Assembly (NCBI GenBank): GCA_030039775.1
Contig: JASHUX010000462.1
Span: forward strand, 1 to 7,127
From: Alphaproteobacteria bacterium
GTDB lineage: Bacteria; Pseudomonadota; Alphaproteobacteria; ATCC43930; CGMCC-115725
Direction of reading: 5' to 3'
DNA length: 7,127 bases
The notes beneath the pieces are model-generated. The model saw only the letters and a program-made list of their open reading frames with translations. It was not told the DNA's origin and ran no database searches. Both the position numbers and the translations under genes were made by a program. Below, one piece after another: positions 1 to 6,841 of this stretch (positions are counted from its first letter, which is position 1; each line of letters begins with the position of its first letter).

Positions 1-500
1 AGCGCAACGACGCGCTGACTGTCGCGGACGTGGTCGCGATGCGCCCCGAAGGCGTTGTGATCTCGCCGGGCCCCAGCGTCCCCGAGAACGCCGGCATTTG
101 CATCGAATTGGTGCAAAAGGCGGGGCGGATCCCGGTCCTCGGCGTGTGTCTCGGCCATCAGGCGATCGGCGCCGCGTTCGGCGGCCGCGTGATCCGCGCG
201 CCGGAACCGATGCACGGCAAGGTCAGCCGCATGTTCCACGACCGGACCGGCGTGTTCGCCGGCCTGCCGTCGCCGTTCTCGGCGACGCGCTATCACTCGC
301 TGATCGTCGAGCGCGCCTCATTGCCGCTGGAGCTTCGCATCACGGCGTCGAGCGAGGACGGGCTGGTGATGGGCCTCGAGCATACCGAGCGGCCGATCCA
401 CGGCGTACAGTTCCATCCCGAAAGCATCGCAAGCCAGCACGGCCACCAGATTCTGCGCAACTTCCTGACGCTGGCCTCGGGGAAAAGCCTCGCCGCTTAG
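1..500 (+). CDS. trpG: Anthranilate synthase glutamine amidotransferase subunit (TrpG), 5' end missing
   Basis: This is the class I glutamine amidotransferase that releases ammonia from glutamine for anthranilate synthase (TrpE), the first step of tryptophan synthesis in the cytoplasm. The frame (first full codon at base 3) is open from the window edge, so the start lies upstream; the internal GTG at 30 is not the start. Visible motifs, in order, are the SPGP loop, the nucleophile elbow GVCLGHQAIG with the catalytic Cys at 147-149, the RYHSL segment typical of TrpG/PabA, and the HPES motif with catalytic His at 414-416 and Glu at 420-422. About 165 residues remain of the roughly 190-200 usual for the family. 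It lies 91 bp upstream of trpD. Such subunits often also serve para-aminobenzoate synthesis (PabA), and the sequence alone does not exclude that dual role. The trp context favours the trpG name. Confidence 0.93.
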   Translation, partial: RNDALTVADVVAMRPEGVVISPGPSVPENAGICIELVQKAGRIPVLGVCLGHQAIGAAFGGRVIRAPEPMHGKVSRMFHDRTGVFAGLPSPFSATRYHSLIVERASLPLELRITASSEDGLVMGLEHTERPIHGVQFHPESIASQHGHQILRNFLTLASGKSLAA

Positions 501-579
501 ACATAGTTTTCCCTCACACTCTGAGGCGATAGAAAAACCAGCCTTAACCTCCTGCTATCACCCATTGGCGACGCTCTGA

Positions 580-585
580 TATAAG
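580..585 (+). promoter_or_regulatory. Possible -10 element just before trpD
   Basis: TATAAG sits 6 bases before the trpD start codon in a gap of lower GC than its surroundings. A transcript starting about 7 bases downstream would begin at or next to the ATG, so it would be leaderless or nearly so. No good -35 box is present 16-18 bp upstream (ATCACC at 557-562 is weak). No run of Trp codons or leader-peptide attenuator is visible in 501-591. This is a weak call; trpD may simply be read through from trpG. Confidence 0.25.
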
Positions 586-591
586 CCCCGC

Positions 592-1617
592 ATGAGCGAC
601 GATTTCCGCGCGGTATTGGCGAAAGTGGCGGCGGGCCAGGTCCTGAGCGAGGACGAGGCCGCGGCCGCGTTCGACCGCATCATGTCGGGCGAGGTGACGG
701 CGTCGCAGATGGGCGGCTTCCTGATGGGGCTGCGCGTCCGCGGCGAGGCGGTGAGCGAGATCGCCGGCGCCGCCCGCACGATGCGCACCAAGGCGCTCGC
801 CATCGAGGCGCCGCCCGGCGCCATCGACACGGTCGGCACCGGCGGCGACGGCTCCGGCAGCTTCAACATCTCGACCGCCGCCGCCCTCGTTGCCGCAGGC
901 GCCGGCGTGCCGGTGGCGAAGCACGGCAACCGCAATTTCTCGTCGAAGTCGGGCGCCGCCGACATCCTCGCGGCGCTCGGCGTCAATCTCGATTGCGACA
1001 TGGCGCTGGTGCAGCGCGCGATCTGGGACGCCGGCATCTGTTTTCTGATGGCGCCGCGCCACCATAGCGCCACCCGACATGTCGGGCCGACCCGCGCCGA
1101 GCTCGGCACCCGTGCCATCTTCAATCTGCTTGGGCCGCTGTCCAATCCCGCGGGCGTGAAGCGCCAGCTCGTCGGCGTCTTCGCGGCGGAATGGGTGACG
1201 CCCGTCGCGGAGGTGCTCGGCCGGCTTGGCAGCGAGCATGCCTGGGTGGTGCATGGCGACGGTCTCGACGAGATCACCACCGCCGGCACCACGCGCGTCG
1301 CCGAGCTCAAGGACGGCAAGGTCCGCGCTTTCGAGCTGACGCCCGAACAGGTCGGCCTCAAGCGTGTTACGAAGGACCAACTGAAGGGTGCCGAGCCCGC
1401 CGCCAACGCGGCGCGGCTGCGCGCGCTGCTCGACGGCGAGGCCGGGCCGCTGCGCGATGTGGTACTGCTGAATGCCGGTGCCGCCCTGGTGATCGCGGGC
1501 AAGGCGTCGGCGTTGCGTGCGGGCATGGACCTCGCGGCGACCGCGATCGATAGCGGCAAGGCGCGACTGGCACTCGACCGGCTCATCGCCGTGACCAACG
1601 GCCGGTCGTTGCCGTGA
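592..1617 (+). CDS. trpD: Anthranilate phosphoribosyltransferase (TrpD)
   Basis: The enzyme transfers phosphoribose from PRPP to anthranilate, giving phosphoribosyl-anthranilate, the second committed step of tryptophan synthesis. The 341-residue length is normal for the bacterial family. An N-terminal helical domain (about residues 1-70) is followed by the PRPP-binding glycine loop GTGGD at 82-86 and NIST at 92-95. Next comes the KHGNR...SSKSGAAD segment at about 110-124, which binds pyrophosphate and anthranilate. Further on are the conserved [10 protein letters not shown] stretch and an HGDGLDE motif that supplies acidic metal-binding residues. The ATG at 592 fits the family's usual N-terminus, but no clear Shine-Dalgarno sequence precedes it. 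The stop codon overlaps the trpC start by 4 bases, which suggests coupled translation. Long open frames opposite this gene are composition artefacts. Confidence 0.97.
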   Translation: MSDDFRAVLAKVAAGQVLSEDEAAAAFDRIMSGEVTASQMGGFLMGLRVRGEAVSEIAGAARTMRTKALAIEAPPGAIDTVGTGGDGSGSFNISTAAALVAAGAGVPVAKHGNRNFSSKSGAADILAALGVNLDCDMALVQRAIWDAGICFLMAPRHHSATRHVGPTRAELGTRAIFNLLGPLSNPAGVKRQLVGVFAAEWVTPVAEVLGRLGSEHAWVVHGDGLDEITTAGTTRVAELKDGKVRAFELTPEQVGLKRVTKDQLKGAEPAANAARLRALLDGEAGPLRDVVLLNAGAALVIAGKASALRAGMDLAATAIDSGKARLALDRLIAVTNGRSLP

Positions 1618-2426
1618 GTGACACGCTCACCCGCATCAACGCGTACAAGCGCGAGGAGATCGCGGCCGCGAAGGCGCGCGTGCCGCAAGCCGAGATCGAG
1701 CGCCGCGCCGCAACGGCGTCGGAGCCGCGCGGTTTTGCGGCGGCACTGGCGCGGACGGTCGCGGCGGGACGCTACGGCCTCATCGCCGAGATCAAGCGCG
1801 CGTCGCCAAGCCGGGGCCTGATCCGCGCCGATTTCGACGTTGCCGCGCTCGCCCGGGCCTATCGCGACGGCGGCGCATCGTGCCTCTCGGTCCTGACCGA
1901 CGCGCCGGAGTTCCAGGGCGCGCTCGATTACTTACGTATCGCCCGCGAAGCCGTTGATCTTCCGGCATTGCGCAAGGATTTCATGCTCGATCCATACCAG
2001 ATCTACGAGGCGCGGGCCTGGGGCGCCGACTGCATCCTGATCATCATGGCGTCGGTCTCGGACGCCGAAGCGCAAACGCTTGAGGATACGGCTTTTTCGC
2101 TTGGCATGGACGTGCTGGTCGAGGTCCATGACGAACCGGAGCTGCGCAGCGCACTCGCGCTGAGGTCGCCGCTGATCGGCATTAATAATCGTAATCTTAA
2201 GAGCTTACAGGTCGATCTTAGCACCACCGAAAGCCTCGCCCGGCTGGTCTCGAAGGACCGGATGCTGGTCAGCGAAAGCGGCCTCGGTTCGCCCGCCGAC
2301 CTCGCCCGCATGGCGCACGCCGGGGCGCGCTGTTTCCTGATCGGCGAGTCGCTGATGCGCCAAGGCGACGTCGCTGCCGCGACTCGTGCCCTGCTCGCGC
2401 CCGCGTCTGCCGCGGCGTCGGCATGA
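1614..2426 (+). CDS. trpC: Indole-3-glycerol phosphate synthase (TrpC), monofunctional
   Basis: This TIM-barrel enzyme closes the ring of carboxyphenylamino-deoxyribulose phosphate to give indole-3-glycerol phosphate. At 270 residues it is the single-function form, without the fused TrpF domain found in enterobacteria. Catalytic residues are recognisable in order: Glu59 and Lys61 in AEIKRASPS, Lys121 in LRKDF, Glu170 in VLVEVHDE, Asn191/192 in GINNRNLK, and Glu221-Ser222 in VSESGLG. The phosphate-binding end is FLIGESLM near 241-248. The start is GTG at 1614, overlapping the trpD stop as GTGA; no strong ribosome-binding site precedes it, as is common for coupled genes. The stop overlaps moaC's ATG. 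The stretch around 2180-2220, covering the GINNRNL loop, uses unusually AT-rich codons for this gene. trpF and trpBA are not in the window. Confidence 0.97.
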   Translation: MSDTLTRINAYKREEIAAAKARVPQAEIERRAATASEPRGFAAALARTVAAGRYGLIAEIKRASPSRGLIRADFDVAALARAYRDGGASCLSVLTDAPEFQGALDYLRIAREAVDLPALRKDFMLDPYQIYEARAWGADCILIIMASVSDAEAQTLEDTAFSLGMDVLVEVHDEPELRSALALRSPLIGINNRNLKSLQVDLSTTESLARLVSKDRMLVSESGLGSPADLARMAHAGARCFLIGESLMRQGDVAAATRALLAPASAAASA

Positions 2427-2899
2427 ATAAACTCTCGCATTTCGACACCAAGGGCGCGGCCGTCATGGTCGATGTCTCGGCGAAAGGCGAAACGGAACGG
2501 CGCGCCACGGCCGCCGGTTCGGTGGTGATGAAACCCGAGACGCTGGCGCTGATCCGGTCCGGCGGCACCAAGAAAGGCGACGTGCTCGCGGTGGCGCGGC
2601 TGGCCGGCATTATGGGCGCTAAACGAACGTCCGATTTGATCCCGCTTTGTCACCCGTTAGGCATCGATTCGGTCACGATTGAGCTCGTTTGCAACCAAAA
2701 AAGACACGCGGTCGACATAGAAGCGACCGTGAAAATCACCGGAAAAACCGGGGTCGAGATGGAAGCGCTGACCGCCGTTTCCGTCGCCGCGCTGACCATC
2801 TACGACATGTGCAAGGCGGTCGATCGCGGCATGCGCATCGAGAATATCCGCCTCACCCACAAATCCGGCGGCAAGTCCGGAACCTTCGACGCGCCATGA
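2423..2899 (+). CDS. moaC: Cyclic pyranopterin monophosphate synthase (MoaC)
   Basis: MoaC converts the 3',8-cyclo-GTP intermediate made by the radical SAM enzyme MoaA into cyclic pyranopterin monophosphate, the first stable intermediate of molybdenum cofactor synthesis. The 158-residue length is typical. The start region reads [18 protein letters not shown]. The LCHPL motif is at 75-79 (His77), followed by [15 protein letters not shown] at 120-134 and the catalytic pair Asp128 and Lys131 in YDMCKAVD. Lys147 lies in the THKSGGKSG tail. These positions match the active-site numbering known for E. coli MoaC. The gene overlaps trpC (ATGA at 2423) and moeA (ATGA at 2896), so it is tied into the trp operon although the pathway is unrelated. 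The central part (about 2620-2760) is visibly lower in GC than the flanks, but the protein is intact. moaA is not in this window. Confidence 0.97.
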   Translation: MNKLSHFDTKGAAVMVDVSAKGETERRATAAGSVVMKPETLALIRSGGTKKGDVLAVARLAGIMGAKRTSDLIPLCHPLGIDSVTIELVCNQKRHAVDIEATVKITGKTGVEMEALTAVSVAALTIYDMCKAVDRGMRIENIRLTHKSGGKSGTFDAP

Positions 2900-4110
2900 T
2901 TCCGGTCGAGGAAGCCCGCGAGCGCCTGCTCGCTATGCTGACGCCGCTCGGCACCGAGCAAATCCCCGTCGGCGAAGCGTTCGCCCGCGTGCTCGCGAAC
3001 GACTTAGCCGCGCGCCGCACCCAGCCGCCCTCGGCGCTGTCGGCGATGGACGGCTATGCCGTGCGCGCCGCCGACGTTGCGCAAATCCCGGCGCGGCTCA
3101 AAATGGTCGGCGCGGTCCCGGCCGGCAAATCCTATGAGGGGAAGCTCGGACCCGGCGAAGCGGTGCGGATCTTCACCGGCGCTCCGCTTCCCGCCGGCGC
3201 CAATGCCATCGTCATTCAGGAAGACACTGACCGCGACGGCGACACCGTCATCATAAAGGAATCGAGCCCGGTCGGGCGGCATGTCCGCGACGCCGGCCTC
3301 GATTTCCGCGAGAGCGACACGCGCCTCAAGGCGGGCCGCAAGCTCACCGCGCGCGACGTCGGTCTTGCTGCCGCGATGAACCGCCCGTGGCTTACCGTCT
3401 ATCGCCGGCCCCGCGTCGCAATCCTGCCGACCGGCGATGAAATCGTGCTCCCCGGCGAGCCGGTCGGGCCGAACCAGATCGTCAGCTCCAACAGTTTCGC
3501 GCTCGCGGCGCTCGTCCAGGGGTGCGGCGGCCTTCCCATCGCGCTGCCGATCGCGCCTGACGACCCGCGCGCGCTGCAAGAGGTCGCAGCGACGGCGACC
3601 GGCATCGATCTCCTTGTGACCACCGGTGGTGCGTCGGTCGGTGAGCACGATCTGATCCGCGACGCGCTCGGCGAAACCGGGCTGGTGCTCGATTTCTGGC
3701 AGATCGCGATGCGGCCCGGGAAACCGCTGATGGTCGGTACGTTCCGCGGAACGCCGATGATCGGCCTGCCCGGGAACCCGGTCTCGACCATGGTATGCTC
3801 GCTCCTGTTCCTGAAGCCCGCGATCGAGAAATTGTCGGGCCTATCGCCGTCGGTCCCGGCGCTGCAAAAGGCTCGGCTTTCGGCGCCGCTCAAGGCCAAT
3901 GACCGGCGGCAGGACTATCTGCGCGCGACCCTCACGCACGGCGCGGACGGCGCGCTCGAAGTGACGCCGTTCGGCAAGCAGGATTCGTCGATGATGTCGC
4001 TCTTGGCGGCGGCCGACTGTCTGATCGTGCGCCCACCGCACGCGCCCGCGGTGATCGCGGGCGATCCGGTCGATATCATGCCTCTCGCCGGCGACCCGAT
4101 CCCCCTGTAG
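2896..4110 (+). CDS. moeA: Molybdopterin molybdotransferase (MoeA)
   Basis: MoeA inserts molybdenum into adenylated molybdopterin, the last common step of molybdenum cofactor synthesis. The start chosen is the ATG at 2896, which overlaps the moaC stop (ATGA). The frame is open further upstream, but that part lies inside moaC and does not look like MoeA. The product is 404 residues, the normal length. Motifs in order are SAMDGYAV at 49-56, [13 protein letters not shown] at 94-106, PTGDEI at 178-183 (start of the MoCF-binding domain), [11 protein letters not shown] at 242-252, RPGKP at 273-277 and GLPGNPVS at 290-297. A C-terminal beta-barrel domain IV runs from about 325 to 404. No residue expected to be essential is missing. 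It is the last gene of the overlapping block; 36 bp separate it from the transporter gene. Confidence 0.97.
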   Translation: MIPVEEARERLLAMLTPLGTEQIPVGEAFARVLANDLAARRTQPPSALSAMDGYAVRAADVAQIPARLKMVGAVPAGKSYEGKLGPGEAVRIFTGAPLPAGANAIVIQEDTDRDGDTVIIKESSPVGRHVRDAGLDFRESDTRLKAGRKLTARDVGLAAAMNRPWLTVYRRPRVAILPTGDEIVLPGEPVGPNQIVSSNSFALAALVQGCGGLPIALPIAPDDPRALQEVAATATGIDLLVTTGGASVGEHDLIRDALGETGLVLDFWQIAMRPGKPLMVGTFRGTPMIGLPGNPVSTMVCSLLFLKPAIEKLSGLSPSVPALQKARLSAPLKANDRRQDYLRATLTHGADGALEVTPFGKQDSSMMSLLAAADCLIVRPPHAPAVIAGDPVDIMPLAGDPIPL

Positions 4111-4119
4111 GACCGGTCC
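4110..4119. repeat. 10-bp perfect palindrome at the moeA stop
   Basis: GGACCGGTCC reads the same on both strands and includes the last base of the moeA stop codon. It could form a weak stem or be a protein-binding dyad. In DNA this rich in G and C, a 10-bp palindrome may be chance. Confidence 0.3.
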
Positions 4120-4125
4120 GGCCTT

Positions 4126-4145
4126 TCGCCTGTTACTAGAGGCGA
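4126..4145 (+). promoter_or_regulatory. Hairpin overlapping the ribosome-binding site of the MFS gene
   Basis: TCGCCT (4126-4131) and AGGCGA (4140-4145) are perfect inverted repeats with an 8-base loop. The right arm contains the GG of the Shine-Dalgarno sequence AGAGG (4138-4142), which lies 4 bases before the ATG at 4147. In mRNA the stem would hide the ribosome-binding site, so it could lower translation or make it depend on ribosomes leaving moeA. There is no T-run, so it is not a standard terminator. Confidence 0.35.
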
Positions 4146-4146
4146 G

Positions 4147-5607
4147 ATGGACCAAAACCGCGCGATCGCCGAGACCATCACCGCCGATATCCCGGCGCGG
4201 CTCGACCGCCTGCCCTGGTCGCGGTTCCATCTGCTTGTCGTGATCGCGCTCGGCATCACCTGGGTGCTGGACGGACTCGAAGTGACCATCGTCGGCGGCA
4301 TGGGCGGGGTGTTGCAGGACAAGGCCACACTGCATCTCACGGGCACCGAGATCGGCTCGGTCGCGTCGGCCTATGTCGTCGGCGCCGTTTCCGGCGCGCT
4401 CGGGTTTGGTTGGCTGACCGACCGCATCGGCCGCAAGCGCATGTTCTTCATCACGCTCGCGATCTATCTCGTCGGCGTGTTGCTGTCGGCGTTCAGTTGG
4501 AGCTTCGCCAGTTTCGCGGTTTTCCGCTGCATCACCGGGCTGGGCATCGGCGGCGAATACGCCGCCATTAACTCGGCCATCGACGAATTGATGGCGGCGC
4601 GATTGCGCGGCCGCATCGACCTCGTGATCAATGGCAGCTTCTGGATCGGCGCGGCGCTCGGGTCGGGCGTGGTCAGCGTGGTGCTCGATAAGCGGCTGTT
4701 TCCGATCGATATCGGCTGGCGGCTCGGCTTCGTGATCGGCGCGGTGCTCGGGTGCATCGTCCTTTTTCTGCGGCGATGGGTGCCGGAAAGCCCGCGCTGG
4801 CTCCTAACTCACGGCTATGAGCACGAGGCCGAGCGCAATGTCGCCGAGATTGAACGCCGGGCCGAATTTCACGGCGACGACGCGCCGCTCCCCCGCGCGA
4901 CGTTCCATCCCGAATCGAGCTTTGGCCTCGCGCGGTTGTTCCGCTGTTTGTTCCTCCTTTATCGCCGCCGTACTGTTGTGGTGCTGGTGTTGATGGCGTC
5001 GCAGGCCTTTCTCTATAACGCGATCTTTTTCACGCTCGGCCTGGTGCTGACCGAGTTCTATCACGTGCCCGCCGCGTCGGTTGGTTCCTATATCCTGCCC
5101 TTCGCCGCGGGCAACTTTCTCGGGCCCTTGTTGCTCGGGCGTTGGTTCGACACGATCGGCCGGCGTGCGATGATCGCCGGCACCTATGTCGTTGCGGGCA
5201 TTTTGCTGGCGGTGACGGCATGGCTGTTTTCGGAAGGGCGTTTATCTGCGGACGAGCAGGTCGCGGCATGGAGTGTCATCTTCTTCTTCGCGTCGGCCGC
5301 CGCGAGCGCAGCCTACCTCTCTGCAGGAGAGCTGTTCCCCCTCGAGATTCGGGCGTTGGTAATTGCGGTCTTTTATGCCGTCGGCACCGGCGTTGGCGGC
5401 GCAATCGGGCCTTATCTCTTCGGGCGGCTGATCGATACGGGATCGCGGCAAGCGCTGTTCGACGGCTATCTCCTGGCCGCGGGATTGATGATCGCGGCCG
5501 CCGGCTTCGAGCTCGCGCTCGGCGTCGACGCTGAGCGACAACCGCTCGAATCGATCGCCGAGCCGCTTTCCGTTCGGCCGCAACAGATTGGGGATTTATA
5601 TACTTGA
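4147..5607 (+). CDS. Major facilitator superfamily transporter, sugar-porter-like, substrate unknown
   Basis: This is an inner-membrane secondary transporter of 486 residues with about twelve hydrophobic segments, six before and six after a cytoplasmic loop at about 208-272. First-half signatures are DGLE in helix 1 (42-45), motif A GWLTDRIGRKR at 88-98, RCITGLGIGGEY at 127-138 and PESPRWLL at 213-220, the hallmark of the sugar/metabolite:H+ symporter branch. The second half repeats motif A as GRWFDTIGRR (331-340) and has ELFPLEIRA at 395-403. The acidic residues in helix 1 suggest proton coupling. The ATG at 4147 has AGAGG upstream and lies 36 bp after moeA. The C-terminal tail is probably altered: the last residues (GDLYT) and the stop are encoded by DNA that appears to belong to the adjacent IS1595 element. 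The core family ends near residue 475, so function is likely kept. Substrate cannot be assigned; aromatic acids, nicotinate or sugars are all possible. Confidence 0.88.
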   Translation: MDQNRAIAETITADIPARLDRLPWSRFHLLVVIALGITWVLDGLEVTIVGGMGGVLQDKATLHLTGTEIGSVASAYVVGAVSGALGFGWLTDRIGRKRMFFITLAIYLVGVLLSAFSWSFASFAVFRCITGLGIGGEYAAINSAIDELMAARLRGRIDLVINGSFWIGAALGSGVVSVVLDKRLFPIDIGWRLGFVIGAVLGCIVLFLRRWVPESPRWLLTHGYEHEAERNVAEIERRAEFHGDDAPLPRATFHPESSFGLARLFRCLFLLYRRRTVVVLVLMASQAFLYNAIFFTLGLVLTEFYHVPAASVGSYILPFAAGNFLGPLLLGRWFDTIGRRAMIAGTYVVAGILLAVTAWLFSEGRLSADEQVAAWSVIFFFASAAASAAYLSAGELFPLEIRALVIAVFYAVGTGVGGAIGPYLFGRLIDTGSRQALFDGYLLAAGLMIAAAGFELALGVDAERQPLESIAEPLSVRPQQIGDLYT

Positions 5608-5632
5608 CTCCCTCGCCTGTTTTTGCTACGTT
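5604..5632 (+). promoter_or_regulatory. Sigma-70-type promoter of the IS1595 transposase
   Basis: TTGACT (5604-5609) and TACGTT (5627-5632) are separated by 17 bp, a good match to the consensus spacing. Transcription would start around 5639, leaving a short leader with GAGG at 5646-5649 before the ATG at 5655. The -35 hexamer contains the stop codon (TGA at 5605-5607) of the upstream transporter gene. Confidence 0.6.
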
Positions 5633-5654
5633 CTTGGCAGAAAACGAGGCGGCT

Positions 5655-6575
5655 ATGAGCAAATCGACGATTTCCACCTATCAGCTTTTCGCGATGTTCC
5701 CCGACCAGGAAACGGCGCGGGTGTATCTGGAAAGCCGCTTGTGGCCAAATGGCCCGCGCTGCCCTGTGTGCGGCATTGGTGATCGTATTACCGCCCGCGC
5801 TGGCGGTTACTATCGCTGCAACCAATGCAAAGAGGATTTTACCGTTCGCACCGGCACGATTTTCGAGCGGTCGCATGTGCCGCTGCACAAATGGATTCAC
5901 GCGATGTATTTGCTCGTGACCGCGCGCAAAGGCATTTCGTCGGTGCAGCTTTCGAAGGAACTCGGCATTACCCAAAAGTCCGCGTGGTTTGTTCTCGGGC
6001 GGCTGCGCGAGGCGTGCGGCGATGACTTGTCGGTGCTGCGCGGGATCGTCGAGATCGACGAAATGTATGTCGGAGGCAAAGAAGAAAATCGCCACAACAA
6101 CAAAAAAACTGTGCGTGGTCGCGGCGCTATGGGCAAAACCCCGGTTCTCGGTATGCGGGAACCCGGCGGCAAGACCAAGGCCATGCCAATCGAAGATACG
6201 AGCCGCCACACGTTGAGCCGTGAGATTCACAATAACGTCGAAATGGGTTCGATCATCTATTATACGGACGAACACGCGGGGTATGACAAGCTCGGCAAGG
6301 ATTATCTGCACTGGACGGTTAACCACCACGATGGTGAATACGTCCGCAATGGTGGTGTTTCCACCAACAGCATCGAAAGCGTATGGGCGGTAATGAAGCG
6401 CGGCGTGTATGGCGTTTACCACCACGTCAGTCCGAAGCATATGCACCGCTACGCAGACGAGTTCGCTTTCCGCCTCAATCAGGGGAATGTGAAGCGCCAT
6501 ACGCTCGACCGGATTGACAGTTTCGTTGACGGGGTTGCAGGAAAAAGGCTGACGTATAAAATGCTGATTCAATGA
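5655..6575 (+). CDS. IS1595-family (ISXO2-like) transposase
   Basis: The enzyme cuts and joins the ends of its insertion sequence. The ATG at 5655 is chosen because GAGG (5646-5649) precedes it by 5 bases and a promoter lies just upstream. The in-frame TTG at 5604 lies in the -35 box and is rejected. The product is 306 residues. An N-terminal zinc ribbon has Cys36, Cys39, Cys55 and Cys58 in two CxxC pairs. A helix-turn-helix-like stretch (about 92-118) is followed by the DDE-type catalytic domain with Asp135 in VEIDEMYVGGK and Asp205 in YYTDEH. The third site is the TNSIESVWAVMKR segment (237-249), with Asn238, Glu241 and Lys248; the family is known to vary at this position. No stop or frameshift is seen, so it may be active. 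It overlaps the next small gene by 4 bases (ATGA). Confidence 0.92.
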   Translation: MSKSTISTYQLFAMFPDQETARVYLESRLWPNGPRCPVCGIGDRITARAGGYYRCNQCKEDFTVRTGTIFERSHVPLHKWIHAMYLLVTARKGISSVQLSKELGITQKSAWFVLGRLREACGDDLSVLRGIVEIDEMYVGGKEENRHNNKKTVRGRGAMGKTPVLGMREPGGKTKAMPIEDTSRHTLSREIHNNVEMGSIIYYTDEHAGYDKLGKDYLHWTVNHHDGEYVRNGGVSTNSIESVWAVMKRGVYGVYHHVSPKHMHRYADEFAFRLNQGNVKRHTLDRIDSFVDGVAGKRLTYKMLIQ

Positions 6576-6715
6576 GTGTTCCGAAAACACCCGAGATACT
6601 TGATCGCATCGTCGATAAGGTTTTGGCCTATAAGCCAAAGCCCAAGTCGAGCGCCGCGAAAAAACGCAAGCGCGCGGCGAAAAAGAAAGAACGGGAGTTA
6701 GCCCTGGCAAAATAG
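6572..6715 (+). CDS. Small Lys/Arg-rich protein encoded within the IS1595 element
   Basis: This 47-residue frame starts with an ATG overlapping the transposase stop (ATGA), so it is probably translated by coupling. The first half, with TPEILDRIVDKVLAY (about 6-20), looks like a short amphipathic helix. The second half is extremely basic: about 15 of the last 27 residues are Lys or Arg, with runs such as KKRKR and KKKER. It has no membrane segment and no cysteines. Such a protein would bind nucleic acid or acidic protein surfaces, so it could assist transposition or compact the transposition complex; this is inference. I do not recognise a named family with certainty. The tight coupling and A-rich codons argue that it belongs to the element and not to the host chromosome. 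Confidence 0.62.
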   Translation: MSVPKTPEILDRIVDKVLAYKPKPKSSAAKKRKRAAKKKERELALAK

Positions 6716-6723
6716 CGGTCATT

Positions 6724-6841
6724 TTATTGTTTCCGCCAAGCCGCTCTAACGAGCTTAATCGTCGCCCATACGAAAAGACCGAATGCCGCGATCAAGGGGG
6801 CAAAATAGATCGCGATGTTTACGATAACCGTCTCTGACCAT
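6724..6841 (-). pseudogene. Tiny single-helix membrane protein, probably frameshifted by one base at its start
   Basis: On the minus strand an open frame ends at TAA (6724-6726) and encodes SETVIVNIAIY, then a hydrophobic helix (FAPLIAAFGLFVWATI), then a basic tail (KLVRAAWRKQ). This is a typical inside-positive arrangement for a one-helix protein. The frame runs back to a stop at 6856-6858 but holds no ATG, GTG or good TTG start before the helix. An ATG sits at 6839-6841, one base out of frame; removing one base (6838 or 6839) would give a clean 38-residue protein beginning MSETVIV. It lies inside the putative IS1595 element, tail-to-tail with the basic protein gene. It may be a decayed passenger gene, carry a sequencing error, or use a rare start (ATT at 6850-6852). 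Confidence 0.4.

Noticed and set aside
512..526. Possible terminator hairpin after trpG (CCTCA/TGAGG)
   Set aside because: It has only a 5-bp stem and no T-run follows, so it is not convincing as a terminator or attenuator.
544..1688. Two long minus-strand open frames (278 and 376 codons) opposite trpD
   Set aside because: They lie fully opposite a gene with all family motifs, are low-complexity in Arg/Ala/Pro/Ser, have no recognisable motif, and are expected when GC-rich third positions suppress stops on the other strand.
2689..2895. 69-codon N-terminal extension of MoeA
   Set aside because: It lies inside moaC in another frame, reads as Arg-rich nonsense, and the ATG at 2896 gives a normal MoeA length and N-terminus.
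5604..5654. TTG start giving a transposase 17 residues longer
   Set aside because: The TTG is the start of the -35 box, so it would precede the transcript; the ATG at 5655 has a good ribosome-binding site.
5466..6722. A 418-codon minus-strand open frame opposite the IS1595 transposase
   Set aside because: It is antisense to a well-supported transposase, crosses the transporter/insertion boundary, and has no family features; it is a shadow.
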